From the NCBI GenBank assembly GCA_013397435.1, contig VZRG01000354.1:480206-544205 (forward strand): 64,000 nucleotides of DNA, read 5' to 3'. A program made the translations under genes and the position numbers. The number at the start of each line of letters is the position of its first letter. Position 1 is the stretch's first letter. The notes beneath the pieces were generated by a model, which saw only the letters and a list, made by a program, of their open reading frames with translations, ran no database searches and had not been told where the DNA came from. Positions 1 to 10,800 of this stretch are shown here, in pieces. This DNA is from Erythrocercus mccallii (lineage: Eukaryota; Chordata; Aves; Passeriformes; Dicruridae).

Positions 1-689
1 GCTGCAGTTAATCCAGTGATTAACCTGAGGACAGATAGGACAGGGCTCAGCCAAGGCAGAAGGGCAGGAGAGGGAAGTCAAAATCCCAGCCCAAGAGCAG
101 CAGGACACAGGGAGAGCTCAGCCCTGGCCAGGTGCGGATGCAGAGCTGGAGACCACGGAGCAGCCAAAGGGCAAGGTTGGGAATGCTGTGGGAAGGTGAA
201 GGAGCTGGAGAAACAGGAGAAAGACAAGATAAAAAAGGCTGCTGTGCTGGGAAGTTTGGATGATCCCTGGCCATGGGTGTCCAAACCTTCCTTTGAGGAT
301 TCCAGGCTGAGTGACAGTGACACCTGTGGGACTGCTGGTCTCAGAAATAGACAGGGCAAACCCCAGCTCCACAACTCCATCTGATTTGGGTTGGATCTGG
401 AACAAGACCTGAACTTGAAGAACTGGGCCCGAGCAGGGAGGGGTGGGAGGCTGAGCTTGCTGAGTGTCCTGGGAGCATCCTGCCAAAATCCACCTTTTCC
501 TCCTTTGTTCCATGGGGATATCTGTGTTTGGACAACAAAAACAGAACATGTAAAGATCCCCTCCAAAATCAACTCCTCCTCCCCGTGTTTAAAGCTCTTG
601 CTCCCCTCCTGTCGCTGAGCACTTTGGTGGCCCTGAGTGCCAGCTGTGCCCAGATGCTGCCCTGGGGCTCCTCCTTATGGGGGTTTTCC
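1..689. other. non-coding stretch, no recognised feature
   Basis: I see no repeat family, RNA gene or convincing exon here. Open frames exist on both strands but overlap each other and resemble no known protein. The sequence is GC-rich with few CpGs until about 690, where CpG density rises. Confidence 0.5.
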
Positions 690-1450
690 AGGGATTCTTC
701 TGTGCGCCTCCATGTGGGGAGCTGGTGGTGTCACCCGTGTGCTCCCCCACACGTGGTTCTGCTTTGGGAAGGATCATTCCCGTGGATTTCCCACCGGGCG
801 GAGCAGGAACCCGCTCCTCTCCGCACACGGCAGGGTCATGCTTTGCATTAGCCCAGCCCAATTACGACTTCAAAGTTCTCAGGTTCGGCCCCTCCCCGGC
901 TCGGGGTGCGCGGATCTGAAAGGGTCCTCAGTTTCTGGGGTCGCTGGGAAGGCGAGGAACCACTTCCCATCTGGAACCGTGTGGCATTTTTTGCGTTTGA
1001 GAGGTTTAACCTGACTTTAATTTGGGGCGAAACGTCTGATATTTCTGATAGTAATACCATGGCGAGGGGCGGGCGGGGACCGAGGGCTCCCCCTCGCTCC
1101 AGCCGGTCCCTGTTAGCGATTCCTGGCATGCGGGAGCGGGCAGACAATCCTGGGAAGCCTAATCAGATCGGGAGCTGCGGAGCGGGGGCAGCGGGACTGG
1201 GTGTCTGCGAGAAACCCAATCGCTCCCAACTCATTTTCCTCCTGGCCCCCGTCCATGCTGGGCCTCCCCCGAGCGGGATCAGGGTGGGCTCTGCTCCAGC
1301 CTCGCAAAGCTCCCAACGCCTGCTTTGCCCTTTCCCAAATGCCAGGGAAGTGCCTTCCCGACCCGCTGTGCAAATCAGGAGCAAACGAGGCATTTTCCAT
1401 TTATACCTCACTGAGTTCATTAAAAGGCGGCGGGGTTTGTGCTCTGCACA
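690..1450. promoter_or_regulatory. CpG island, possible promoter
   Basis: CpG dinucleotides are dense here. I count by hand about 28 in positions 841-1260, close to the number expected from base composition, whereas the surrounding DNA is clearly CpG-depleted. In vertebrates such islands usually mark promoters or regulatory DNA. Toward the right edge lies a TATA-like word, ATTAAAAGG, near 1418. About 100 bases further on, at 1516-1523, is a consensus-looking splice donor, CAG|GTGAG. Together these would fit a plus-strand transcription start with a short first exon, but I recognise no coding sequence. The island could equally be an orphan island or an enhancer. Confidence 0.45.
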
Positions 1451-1525
1451 TGATTTGCCTCAGTGCTCTTGGAAAAATGCTGGGTCTGGACCCAAGATAT
1501 TTCCTTACTCTTCCCAGGTGAGTTT

Positions 1526-2394
1526 TTTTAATCCAACATCAGGGCAAAAAGGGCTTTGAAGCCCCCCTGGCTGATCCCAGTCCTGCCATGGGGACCACCA
1601 CAGTCCAGAAAGGAGCTGGGCTTCAGTCTCCCAAGGGTTAAACTACAGTAGCTGGGAAAATAATTGCAAAATGTGGAATTAAAGCTTCCCTGCTGCCCGG
1701 CCCCTACTTTAAACTGCACTGATGTCTTTTAAGCAAAATGTTACTTAAAGCAACATTCTATTATCGCAAATCAGATTTCCTGGTTGGGGCAGACATGGCC
1801 AATGAGGCAGAGATTGCAGGGCAGATCCTGAGATAAGGAGCGACCTTCCTCCCCCACCTATGCTCCGCAGCAGGGTTTGGATGTCACAGGGATTAAGGAA
1901 ATCTCCTTCTTGCCACAGAGGGAATGTCTGGAGATGGGGATGTTTGGCCAGTCATCCCAGGGCACAGGATATGGATGGAGAGAGGCCAGAAGTGACAGAG
2001 TGACCACAGTGATGGAGGAGATGGGGACCAGACACTCGGAGCAAAGGCTGGAATGGTGTTCCAGGGGTTTGGGAAAGCATCCAGCCTGTGAAGCAGGAAT
2101 TCATAGAGCTGCTTCCTGGCTCGGGCATTAACAGAGCTGGGTTGCCATTATCTGCATTAGATTTAAACGGTGCAATAAATGTTTCAGTTTATTGATGCCA
2201 GACTGCAGCCAACTCCAGCTGAAGTCACCAATGGATTCGTGCACAAAGAGAGACCAAAGGGCTTGGGGAAGGAGCTGGGGGATGGGGACAGGGTCAGAGC
2301 TTGCACCAGAACCCTGCTCCTGGATCAGAAACCTTTCCTAAGGGGAAGTCTGGCCTAGAAAAACAACCCTGGAGAGGAGTTTCAGTCCCAGCTC
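1526..2394. other. non-coding stretch, no recognised feature
   Basis: This is unique-looking DNA with mild AT enrichment around 1620-1780 and 2130-2200, including a TTAAACGGTGCAATAAATG segment. No repeat or exon is recognisable. Confidence 0.45.
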
Positions 2395-2547
2395 AGGAGA
2401 AGGGTGGTCACATCCTAGGAGAAGAGTGGCCAGGTCCCACGAAAAGAGTGGCCATGTCTTGGGAGTTGTGTGGCCATGTCATTGGAAAAGGCACCCATGT
2501 GCTGGGATCAGGATGGTGGTGTCCCAGGAGAAGGGTGCCCAGCCATC
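2395..2547 (+). repeat. degenerate 22-bp minisatellite, seven units
   Basis: Seven consecutive units follow a 22-base period (one is 21): 2395-2416, 2417-2438, 2439-2460, 2461-2482, 2483-2503, 2504-2525 and 2526-2547. The consensus is roughly AGGAGAAGAGTGGCCATGTC plus two bases. Units one, two and seven keep AGGAGAAG, and units two to four keep GTGGCCA. The phase is held through the whole block despite heavy divergence, which points to an old tandem array. The 22-base period does not keep a reading frame, so protein repeats are unlikely. Confidence 0.7.
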
Positions 2548-5500
2548 TCCCTCTCCCTTGGGCACATCCTGAGGCTGCCAGAGGGTAGGAATAGGGTGGG
2601 AGAGAAGTGCTGGAAACATCCCCCTGGCTCTGCATCCCCAGTACCTTCCTGGCTGTGAAGGTACTTTGGCTTTGTAGGATCAACTCCAGACACCAGGGAG
2701 GGTTTCCTGCCCCTTCTTGTCCCTTCTCTCCCTTTTCCAGCCATGCTCTGGGCTGTATTCCTGGTGGCACTGTCCCCCTACAGCTGCCAGGACCTGGCTC
2801 CTCTGGCTGGCAGATGTTCCTGGCAGGTGGGAGGTCCAGGGCTGGGCTGTTGCTGAGTCCAGACCACCCATCCAGGGCTGGGGAGGCTCTGCCATGAGCT
2901 GCTCCACACTTGCCAGGGACAGTCTGTGGTAGCTGCAGGCCTGAGGAGCCACCACAGGATCGTGGCCACCCTCAATCCCAGCAACTCCATGTTCCAATTG
3001 TTCCAAAAATCCCACACCCAGATCCTTCTGTGTCTGCAAAGCAAGAATGCAGCAGAGAGGGAAGGCTTCAAGATCCAACCCCTCACTGCAGGGATATGTC
3101 TGGGTGCATGCTCAGGGTGTAAGCCTGGAATGCCAGCAGGGAGAAGCAACCATCCAAAGCCACATCCCTGCCTGGCTCCAGGACACTCCAGAGGGGGTCT
3201 GGGAGGCTGTACAGAAGATTAGTGGAAACTCAGAAGCTCCAGCCTGTGGGCAAACTCCTCTCTGGCTGGGACAAGTGCCAGGCTCATTGCATCCCTGGGG
3301 AGTTTTCCCACTTCCCGCAGTGCTGAGCTGGACCTCGGATGCCCAGGACTGCTGAGCCTGGCAGGATGTCAGCTGGAAAACAAATTCGGTCTTAAAGCCA
3401 GAAGGATGCCAAAACTCCCCCAAAAAGTGCATTTCCAGGGCCTCTGCCATGGGAGGATTAGAGAAAACCCACAGATTTCTCAATATTTTCCTGACCCAAA
3501 GTGCCGAGTTTGTTTTGCCTTGATTTATGGATCCTGTTCCTTGCTCTTTGTGAAGAGCCAGACAGTCCCTGGGGATTTGTTAAACCAGTCACAGGTCCCC
3601 AATCTCAGTCAGATTCTTGCATGAGTAATAATTTGCCTGAAAATTCGGAGAGAAAAGCAAGGGACTTGCTCATCCCTGTGTATTCCCAAGGAGGCCGGGA
3701 TGCTCCAGGAGGGCACACGCTCCCTGTGCAGGGAGCAGCAGGAGCCAAAGCCAACACCCCACAAGAGCTCTTCCTCCCAAAGACTCCACACCTGTGAATA
3801 ACTGGGAGGATACCAAGCTCAGGTAATTCACCTTCCCCATCTCCTGAGGATCCAGCATCCCCAGCAGATGCCTAGCTCCCTCCACAGCTGATTTTCCACC
3901 ACCTCCAGCTCCAAATAAACACCAAACAGCCCCACATTAAAACAACATTAAGAAACAATCCAAACCATCAGGGGAAGGAAATTCCTGGTGGTTTTTTTTT
4001 TTTTATTTTAATTCAGACAGAGCTTTTTTTGGTCAGAGTCCTGGCAAACAAACAGCTGAGATCAGTTCCCAATGAGGTGCTTTTGGCCTCTCCGAGGCTG
4101 AGGAATGACCGAGCTGATTGCTCCGAGCTCATTTCCTCCAGTCCTTTGCACAAAACCTCTGGCAAACCCGGAGTCTGGGGCTGGAGCTGACGTGCTGGAT
4201 TTCTCTGTACTGCCACAGCTGCCTGCCTGAGCCCCCTGAGCCCCACACCCCCCAGCCATTCCCAAATTCTGGCAGCACCCCAAGGCGGGGTCACCCTGTT
4301 CCCACCAGCCGGGACCAGTGGGGCCTGAGTGGGAACACTCTGACACCCCCAGAGAATTCCCTGAGTTGCTGGTGATCCCTCTCATTAACACAAAACTAGG
4401 CTCCTCCTGCAGAGCTGATGGTGGCAAATTGCCACTTATAGGGTTTAAAGAGACTTAAATGTTTTCATCCTCCAGGCAAAAGACTCTTGGAGTGTCCTCA
4501 TTAAATCCTACCTGGGGTAAAAATAGCAGCCCCCAGAGAAGCCCAATTCTGCAGTTTGTGTTCTTCCTCCAATCCTGCTCCAAGATGCTTTTAAATATCT
4601 CTGTATCAGTGAGTGCCTTCCTGGGATAGCTGGATCGACCCCCACGAGGAGCTTTGGAATGGAACCGGAGGGAAGCTATTTAGGAGATGGGGACGGGAGG
4701 TTGTGCCCCACTCTGGCAGGGTGGGAGCTCCCCTGCAGGGCTGCAGATCATCCCACTGTGCCAGGGAATGGTGTAAGAATCTCCCAAATTCCTATCGGGA
4801 AAACAGGCCAAGGCAAGGCTATAAAATCAATAATCCCTCTGGTCCGACCGGCAGCAGCAGCAGCAGTAAAATCAAATGAACGCCCCGAGCCAGGCTGCTG
4901 ATTCCAACAGGAATCCCGCCCCAGCTCCCAGCTCCCGCTTTCATGTTTCCCTGACTTCAGCACTACTGTGGGCAGATGCCTTGGAATATGATTTATTTGT
5001 TTGTCTTGGCATCCCAACAAGGCATCCTGAGCCCAGCAGAGCTCATCAAGAGCCACTTCCGAGGTCTTGGGCCCTTCCAGCCGGCGCACACTGCCCCGGG
5101 TGCTTCCAGGGGGTTTTGTTCTCCAGTCAGTGGGGGAGACGCATCCAAGGGCTGCATCCAACAGCCAATCCTCCTAAAACAATGCTCTTGGCTGGCTGGG
5201 GGCTGAGGCTTGGACTCTGCTCCTCTGACTGTCAGGGAAACAGGGCTGGATTCAGGCGAGGAAAGTGCTGGTGCCCAAATCCATCCATCCAGAATCACAG
5301 GAGGGGGGCCTGCGGAATTCCCCTCGGATCCCACATCCCTAGAGTGAAGTCCTTGCTTGCAGGGAGCCAGGCTGGAATCAAACCTCGCTGAGAACAAGTG
5401 GGCTGGGGGCTGGCGATGTTATCACAAACCATTCCAACAGCTTCTTGGGGCCCTTCCAAAAGTCTTTGTTTTTCCCAGCCCTTTGCTGTTGGATTGCAGA

Positions 5501-6149
5501 GGATGATTTAGAGCCAGAGCCAAGTATCTCCCAGAAAGGAAAAATTTCACAAATTGCAAGGCCGAAGGGACCACTGGATTCCTCAGCCCAGCCTCCTGCA
5601 CAAGCCAGGCCAGCCCAGTGCTGTCTCATTAGAGCATTAATGCTGCAACTGCTTCCTTCTGCTGGGAGCTGCTTCCCCTCCTGCTTCCAGACACCACAAT
5701 TCCCACTGTCAGCTGTATCCAGGGCTGGGGAGGAATAAAGTCACCCTGGGCAAAAAGCAGCTTCAGAGCAGCCTCAGGTCCTTGGGTCCATCCATCCCAT
5801 CTTCCATGTGCTCCTCCTTCTCCATACTAGGAGGGGTAAGTAGAGTGGAGTGGGATCTGTGGGACATATCCTGTGGGAATTTGGGGTATGAGGTTTCTGT
5901 CCACATAACCCTTGGAAGCAAGGTAGCTCTGTCACCAACTCCACATCATCTTGTGCCTGTTTAGCAATCCATGCTGGACCAGCTGTCAGCTGCCATTCCA
6001 GCTTGGAAAACATGGCTCCTTCTGTGTCCAACGTCCAGAGGGACAGAGGAGTGTCCTGATATTCCTGGTGACTCTGCTGGTCTGTGGAAACACCTCTAAG
6101 CACAGCACAGGGGTCACCAAGTATTCCCATATCTTGCTCACAGGAGGCA
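2548..6149. other. non-coding stretch with minor A/T-rich patches
   Basis: No exon or repeat family is recognisable. A T-run of 13 bases sits at 3992-4004 inside an AT-rich patch (3905-4030). A short CAG run occurs near 4852-4866. The rest is GC-rich unique DNA. Confidence 0.45.
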
Positions 6150-6341
6150 AAGGATTCAAGGCCAGGTTGGATTGAGCTTGGGACAGTGGAAGGTGTGCCT
6201 ACCTGTGGCAGGGGGATGGGATGGGATGGGATGGGATGGGATGGGATGGGATGGGATGGGATGGGATGGGATGGGATGGGATGGGATGGGATGGGTCTTT
6301 AAAGGTCTGTGCCAACCACAAGCATTCCATGATTCTCTGAT
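6150..6341 (+). mobile_element. CR1 LINE 3' fragment split by an ATGGG expansion
   Basis: The left part (6150-6215) carries the CR1 words 'ttcaaggccaggttggat' and 'agtggaaggtg', then a decayed 'cctgcccatggcagggg'. The right part (6296-6341) carries the CR1 end: 'tctttaaaggtc', a decayed 'ccttccaaccc', and 'ccatgattctctga'. Between them, where CR1 copies normally read 'ggtgggatgggatga', lies a perfect pentamer array. The element is 5'-truncated, as most CR1 copies are, and has no coding capacity. Confidence 0.85.
6216..6295 (+). repeat. (ATGGG)16 microsatellite
   Basis: Sixteen uninterrupted ATGGG units span exactly 80 bases. The array lies inside a CR1 3' end, whose usual 'gggatggga' motif is the likely seed. 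Each unit gives one GGG run spaced by two bases, an arrangement well suited to G-quadruplex formation on the plus strand. The perfect array suggests recent expansion and probable length polymorphism. Confidence 0.97.
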
Positions 6342-6957
6342 GGAAGCCCACAGGGGGTCTCCTGCCATTCCGCCTGATTTACCTTCCCAGAGGCTTTGAT
6401 GGGAACCCTCTCATCCCTGCAGTCCAAGAGTTCCTGAGCATTCCTTGCTGCCTGCCTGGCTTCCCCTCCTTGGCCCCCCTAAGCACAAACCTTACCGCAC
6501 CAGCTGATACTTTCTGGAAGCCATGGCAGTTGTTGGGAAATGTGTATTTATTTCTCTTCCTCCCTCCAGAGTGTCCCCTCTCAGCTCCGGAATGTGACGC
6601 TGGATTTTGTGCCGGGAACACGCCGCTGTGTTTGAACAGGTTTTTCTATTCCCTCATCACTCATCAGCCCTGCTGCGGGAAATTTATTGACTTTTATTTA
6701 TTTATTTGGACTCTGCCATTTTTCATGTGGGACACAGCAATTGCTGAGTGAGGGCGGCCCGGGAAGGGCTCAGCGGGAGGCTCGGCCTGAAGCCTTTGAG
6801 CTGCTTTGTTTCCTTTGGTTTCATCTCCTGCCTGCAGTAAACACTTGGACAAAGCTCTGCTTGTTCAGGGATGGGGCTGGGCTTGGAGGAAGGAGAGCAG
6901 AGAACTTCTGTGCTGGTGGCTCCGGCTCCTCTTCCACTGTCTCCAGAGATCATCATA
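6342..6957. other. non-coding stretch, no recognised feature
   Basis: No repeat family or exon is recognised. A small AT-rich patch with TTTATTTATTTATTT-like sequence occurs at 6685-6710. Confidence 0.4.
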
Positions 6958-7125
6958 AAATCATGGAATCACAGAATGGGTTGAGTTGGGAGGGACCTCA
7001 AAGCCTATCTGGTCACACCCTTGCTTGTCAGAGACACCTTCCACAATCCCAGGTTGCTCCAAGCCCTGTCCGACCTGGCCTTGGACACCTCCAGGGATGG
7101 GGAGTCCACAGCCTCCCTGAGGTCA
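6958..7125 (-). mobile_element. CR1 LINE 3' fragment, minus strand
   Basis: Read on the plus strand it begins with 'aaatcatggaatcacagaatggg', the reverse complement of the CR1 tail. It continues through 'gggacctcaaagcc', 'gacaccttccacaatccc', 'ggttgctccaagccc' and 'cttggacacctccaggga'. The match fades after the 'ggggagtccacagcctccctgag' word near 7122. It is 5'-truncated with no open frame of its own. Confidence 0.9.
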
Positions 7126-7639
7126 CACCGTGGGGACACCCTGCTCCATTTGTGGCTCTTCTGGTGCTTTTGGCCAAGTTAGGACTGGGGTCAGGGTGTT
7201 CATTCCCAGCTGATAAGGAAAACAGGAATTCTGGCTCCTGGATTGGCAGGAGCTCTCGCGGTTGATTCCTCCAGCTCCCAGCCATGTGCTTCCTTCCATC
7301 TGGAGTCCCAGCAGCAGGAACTGCTGCTGAGGAGGGTTGGGAAGGGTTCCTGGGGGCAGTGGGGCTCACCAGGGCCAGGGGACTTTCCTGTCCTTTCTGT
7401 TTATTGGGATCAGCTGGCTGCCAGGCAGTGGGGTCTGAGCTGATCCCACAGCTCCTGGGAAGGGCGCTGTGGTGTCTCACTGCTCCGGCTCCCTCGGTGC
7501 CAGCCCCTCTCCAGGGCCTCCTGCCAGGCATTCCCTGCACCCTGGGCTGGAGCAGCCAGCGCTGGGGCTCTTCCCAAGCCGTTGGCTGTTGGTAAGGAAG
7601 TCCCACTGGCAGAGCCTCTTCCAGATGTGCACAGCTGTG
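7126..7639. other. non-coding stretch, no recognised feature
   Basis: GC-rich unique DNA. A long minus-strand frame here runs on into the neighbouring CR1 and is not a gene. Confidence 0.4.
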
Positions 7640-7830
7640 CACACACCACGGCCCCCTCCCGACGCCGGCGCTGCCGTGTGCCAGGCTGAGCCGGGAGCAG
7701 GGATCGCATCCAGGGATGGCGTCACTCTGTCAGGTCCCGGTGTCACCTCGTGGCGTGTGGCAGAGCTGTCGGGACGGAGCTGCCGCCGGCCAGGGGTCCC
7801 TGCCAAGGCACCACATCCCCGGTGCCCCCC
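7640..7830. promoter_or_regulatory. short CpG cluster
   Basis: About 19 CpGs fall in roughly 190 bases by hand count, against a CpG-poor background. The cluster is too short for a classical island and has no associated exon that I recognise. It may be a small regulatory element or an undermethylated patch. Confidence 0.3.
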
Positions 7831-10800
7831 CAGTCTCACCCTGACGAGTTCCAAGTCCGGCGAGTGGGACTTCCAGTGTTTCCTTTGGCACAGGCACCTC
7901 CAGCCTAATTATCCCCTCTTACGTCAGTTCTGCTGTGTAAGCTGAGATTTCCCGAACTCGTTCTCACCCTGATGCTTCTGGATTTGCCCTGCGGCGGCTC
8001 CGTGTGGGAATGCTCTGCCTCCCGCAGGCACCTGCAGGCAGCAGGGATCTCTCACTCCGCAGGGTTGGGGGATTGGTGCCCCAATCCCAATCCCTGACCC
8101 TGCCAGGATGATCCTGCAATCCCTGTTTCAAGGCTGCTGCTCCAAGCAATCTGCAACTCCAGCACAAACCACGTGGGAAGCAGCTCCCCTGGGGAGGACC
8201 AGGACAGGAAACATTCCGTGGCTGTTGCAGATACTGTTCCAGAGCCTGGGAAGCATCCCTGAGGATTGGGTGCTGCAGATCATCCAGGTGTCCCAGCAGA
8301 TGCAGCATCCATCTGCAGGTCCATTCAGGCCTCTGCTCTCTTCCCCCCAGGATCTTCCCAGTTCTCCAGGAAGGGATCCCATGTCCTGGACATGTTCCTC
8401 CTGCCACACACAGAAATCAGAGATCCCTATCAGAGGAACAAATGGTTAGGATTCTTTTCCTTCCCTTGCTTCAGGGGGGTCCCAGTGGAAGGATCCCACT
8501 AAAGAAGCATCAAAGATGCTGCCCAGGTCTGCTCTTGAAAACTGGCTGAGTGAGAGCAAAGCCAGGAGAGCAAAACCAGGAAAGAAAAGGCAGGGATCCC
8601 ACCAGAGGGCTTGTGGTGATGGGGCCAGGCATGAGTGGGTATGGAGGAAGGACACAGTCACCCCATGGAAAACATGGAAAACAACGGGAATAACTGCTGG
8701 TCCTCAGCTTGCACTGAGGTGTGGGGTGGAGAGTGAGGACCAGGGCAGGCCAAGTCCGTGGCTTTTCCTCGGCTGCAGCTTTGATCTATTTTTAAGGAAA
8801 GCTGCTGAAACACAGGGAATTGTGTTGTGGTGCTTGGCAGTGGCCGGTGATGGGGCTCGGCCGGGCTCCTCCAGCCACAAAAGTGGTGGGCAGGATGTCA
8901 CCACACCATCCCCTCCTGCACCCCCTGCTCCTGCCAGGAGGGAGGGAGTAGGCCAGGTGGGAAGGGAAGAAGCAGCAGAGAACTCCAAGTCTTCCCTTGG
9001 CCAGCCGGCCCTGCTGCCTCACTGGATTGTTTTGTTTTAATGGCATTAGGGAAGGATGCATTTGTGTTTCCATCTCCGGTTGTTGTGTCCCTCGGGGGCC
9101 CTCGTTCCAGCTCCTTTGTTTGGGAGCAGAAAACACTTCCACGACCAAAGGCTGGCCGAGAAATCCTGGAGCAGGCTGTAAATCTCTGCAGCCAGCCAAG
9201 TGACACACACCTGCTGCTCCACAGCTGGGAGAGGGGAAAGGGGAAGCTTGTTATGGTTTTTTTCTGCTTTTTTTAATAAAACTTGCATGATTCTCATTGA
9301 GGTTTTCCAAAGCAATGGTGTTATTACAAAGCAGGAGGCAGTGGCAGCCCTTGATGATGGATTTCCCACCTCCTCAAAGCCCAGAAGCTTAGATGGAATA
9401 ATGGATATGGGGTGATATCTCTCATGGGAATGGAGAAGGTGGGACATGGGGGCTGTCACAGGGTTGGAGCCCCCATCCTGAGGGTTGGAGGGAGCCCATG
9501 GAATGCTGCAGGCAGGGCTCAGGGTCATCGGACAAGTGGGATATGGTGGAAGCACAGCAGAGGAAAAGAAATCCCCAGCAGGACTTTGGGTGAGGTTTGG
9601 TTGCGGGTCACTTGTGACTACCAAAAACTAAAGGTAAAAGGTAAATTCCTTTTTTTCTTTCAGTTATGTGAAGATAAAGCTGCAGCACAGCAGTAGCTGG
9701 AGGTTTCACACAAACCATTTTTATGGAATTGGCATCTTTGTGCCCCAGGAAAAGCAATCTGGGCCAAAGCATGGCCCCTAATCAAAGCCTCATTTTGGGG
9801 AGGGCTTCATTAACTTTACTGGGAATGCCTTGAAAAAATCATTTCAGAAAGAAGGGAGAAAATAGCCAAGATTTCCTGTGCCTGCTGTAACCTTAAACCT
9901 GCCTCAGCCACGAGGAGAGGGAGGTCTGGGGATGGAATTGCACATTCCCAAAGCCTGTGCCCACTGGAATGGCAGAGGTTTCCCCAGCTGCAGATGGGGT
10001 AGGAATGGGGGGAAATCTGGTGGGAAGGCACTTCTGTCCCTTTTTTTTCCCAGAGTGTGCAGATTCAATTCCTCACCCACCTCTCCCTTTCCTGGAGTGG
10101 GATTAAAGGGGAGCACAGCCCCAGGTGGTTGCTGGACCCTCACGGAAGATGCTCGTTCAGGCTGACATTGTTGTCCCTTGGCGACCCAGGAGCTCTGAGC
10201 TGGGGGTGGGAGGCAGCCCCCTAAATATTAATGAACGTAAAACAATTAGGTCACCTCTGATGGATGCTGTGGTCCCTGAAATGGGGTGGGGTGGGGGGTT
10301 CTGCTAGGACCTGGGTGATTTCCAACACAGACCTCTTCCAACACAGCAGGAAATTTTCAGCAAATAAATTAATTTTCTTCTTTTGTTGTTGAAAAATTCT
10401 GATCCACGAAAATCAGAACCTTTAGTGTAGACATAAGGATTTCAATGAAAATTGAGCTGGTGAGGATTTCCTCGGTGAGGATGGAATATCTCATCCAAAG
10501 GAGGGAGAGCAGCTCCAGAAGTCAGCTCTGCCCAGTTCCCAGCATCTCCAGCTGACGCTCTCCTTGTCATCCCAACAGTGCAGAGGGACCAGCCACGTGG
10601 CCGAGTGGCTGAGCAGGAGGCTCTGAGCCAGGTCTGTGCTCATAAGCCTCAACTGGGGGGCTCTGGAGCCTGGGAGAGCTGAAATGGGAGCCAGGGAAAG
10701 GCAGGGCTGTGGGGGCTGGGCCCAGCACCCTCCGTGCTGGCTCCACATTTTCCTGCTTCCACTTGGATGAGCGATTGCGCTTGGCTGAATCACTGGAGAG

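Noticed and set aside
906..1559. A 217-codon plus-strand frame over the left CpG island
   Set aside because: GC content explains the lack of stops. No conserved motif was seen, and a frame also exists on the minus strand.
6084..6302. A GWDGM repeat protein on the plus strand
   Set aside because: It is the translation of the ATGGG microsatellite inside a CR1.
7028..7642. A 204-codon minus-strand frame
   Set aside because: It includes the CR1 copy at 6958-7125 and otherwise resembles GC-rich random sequence.
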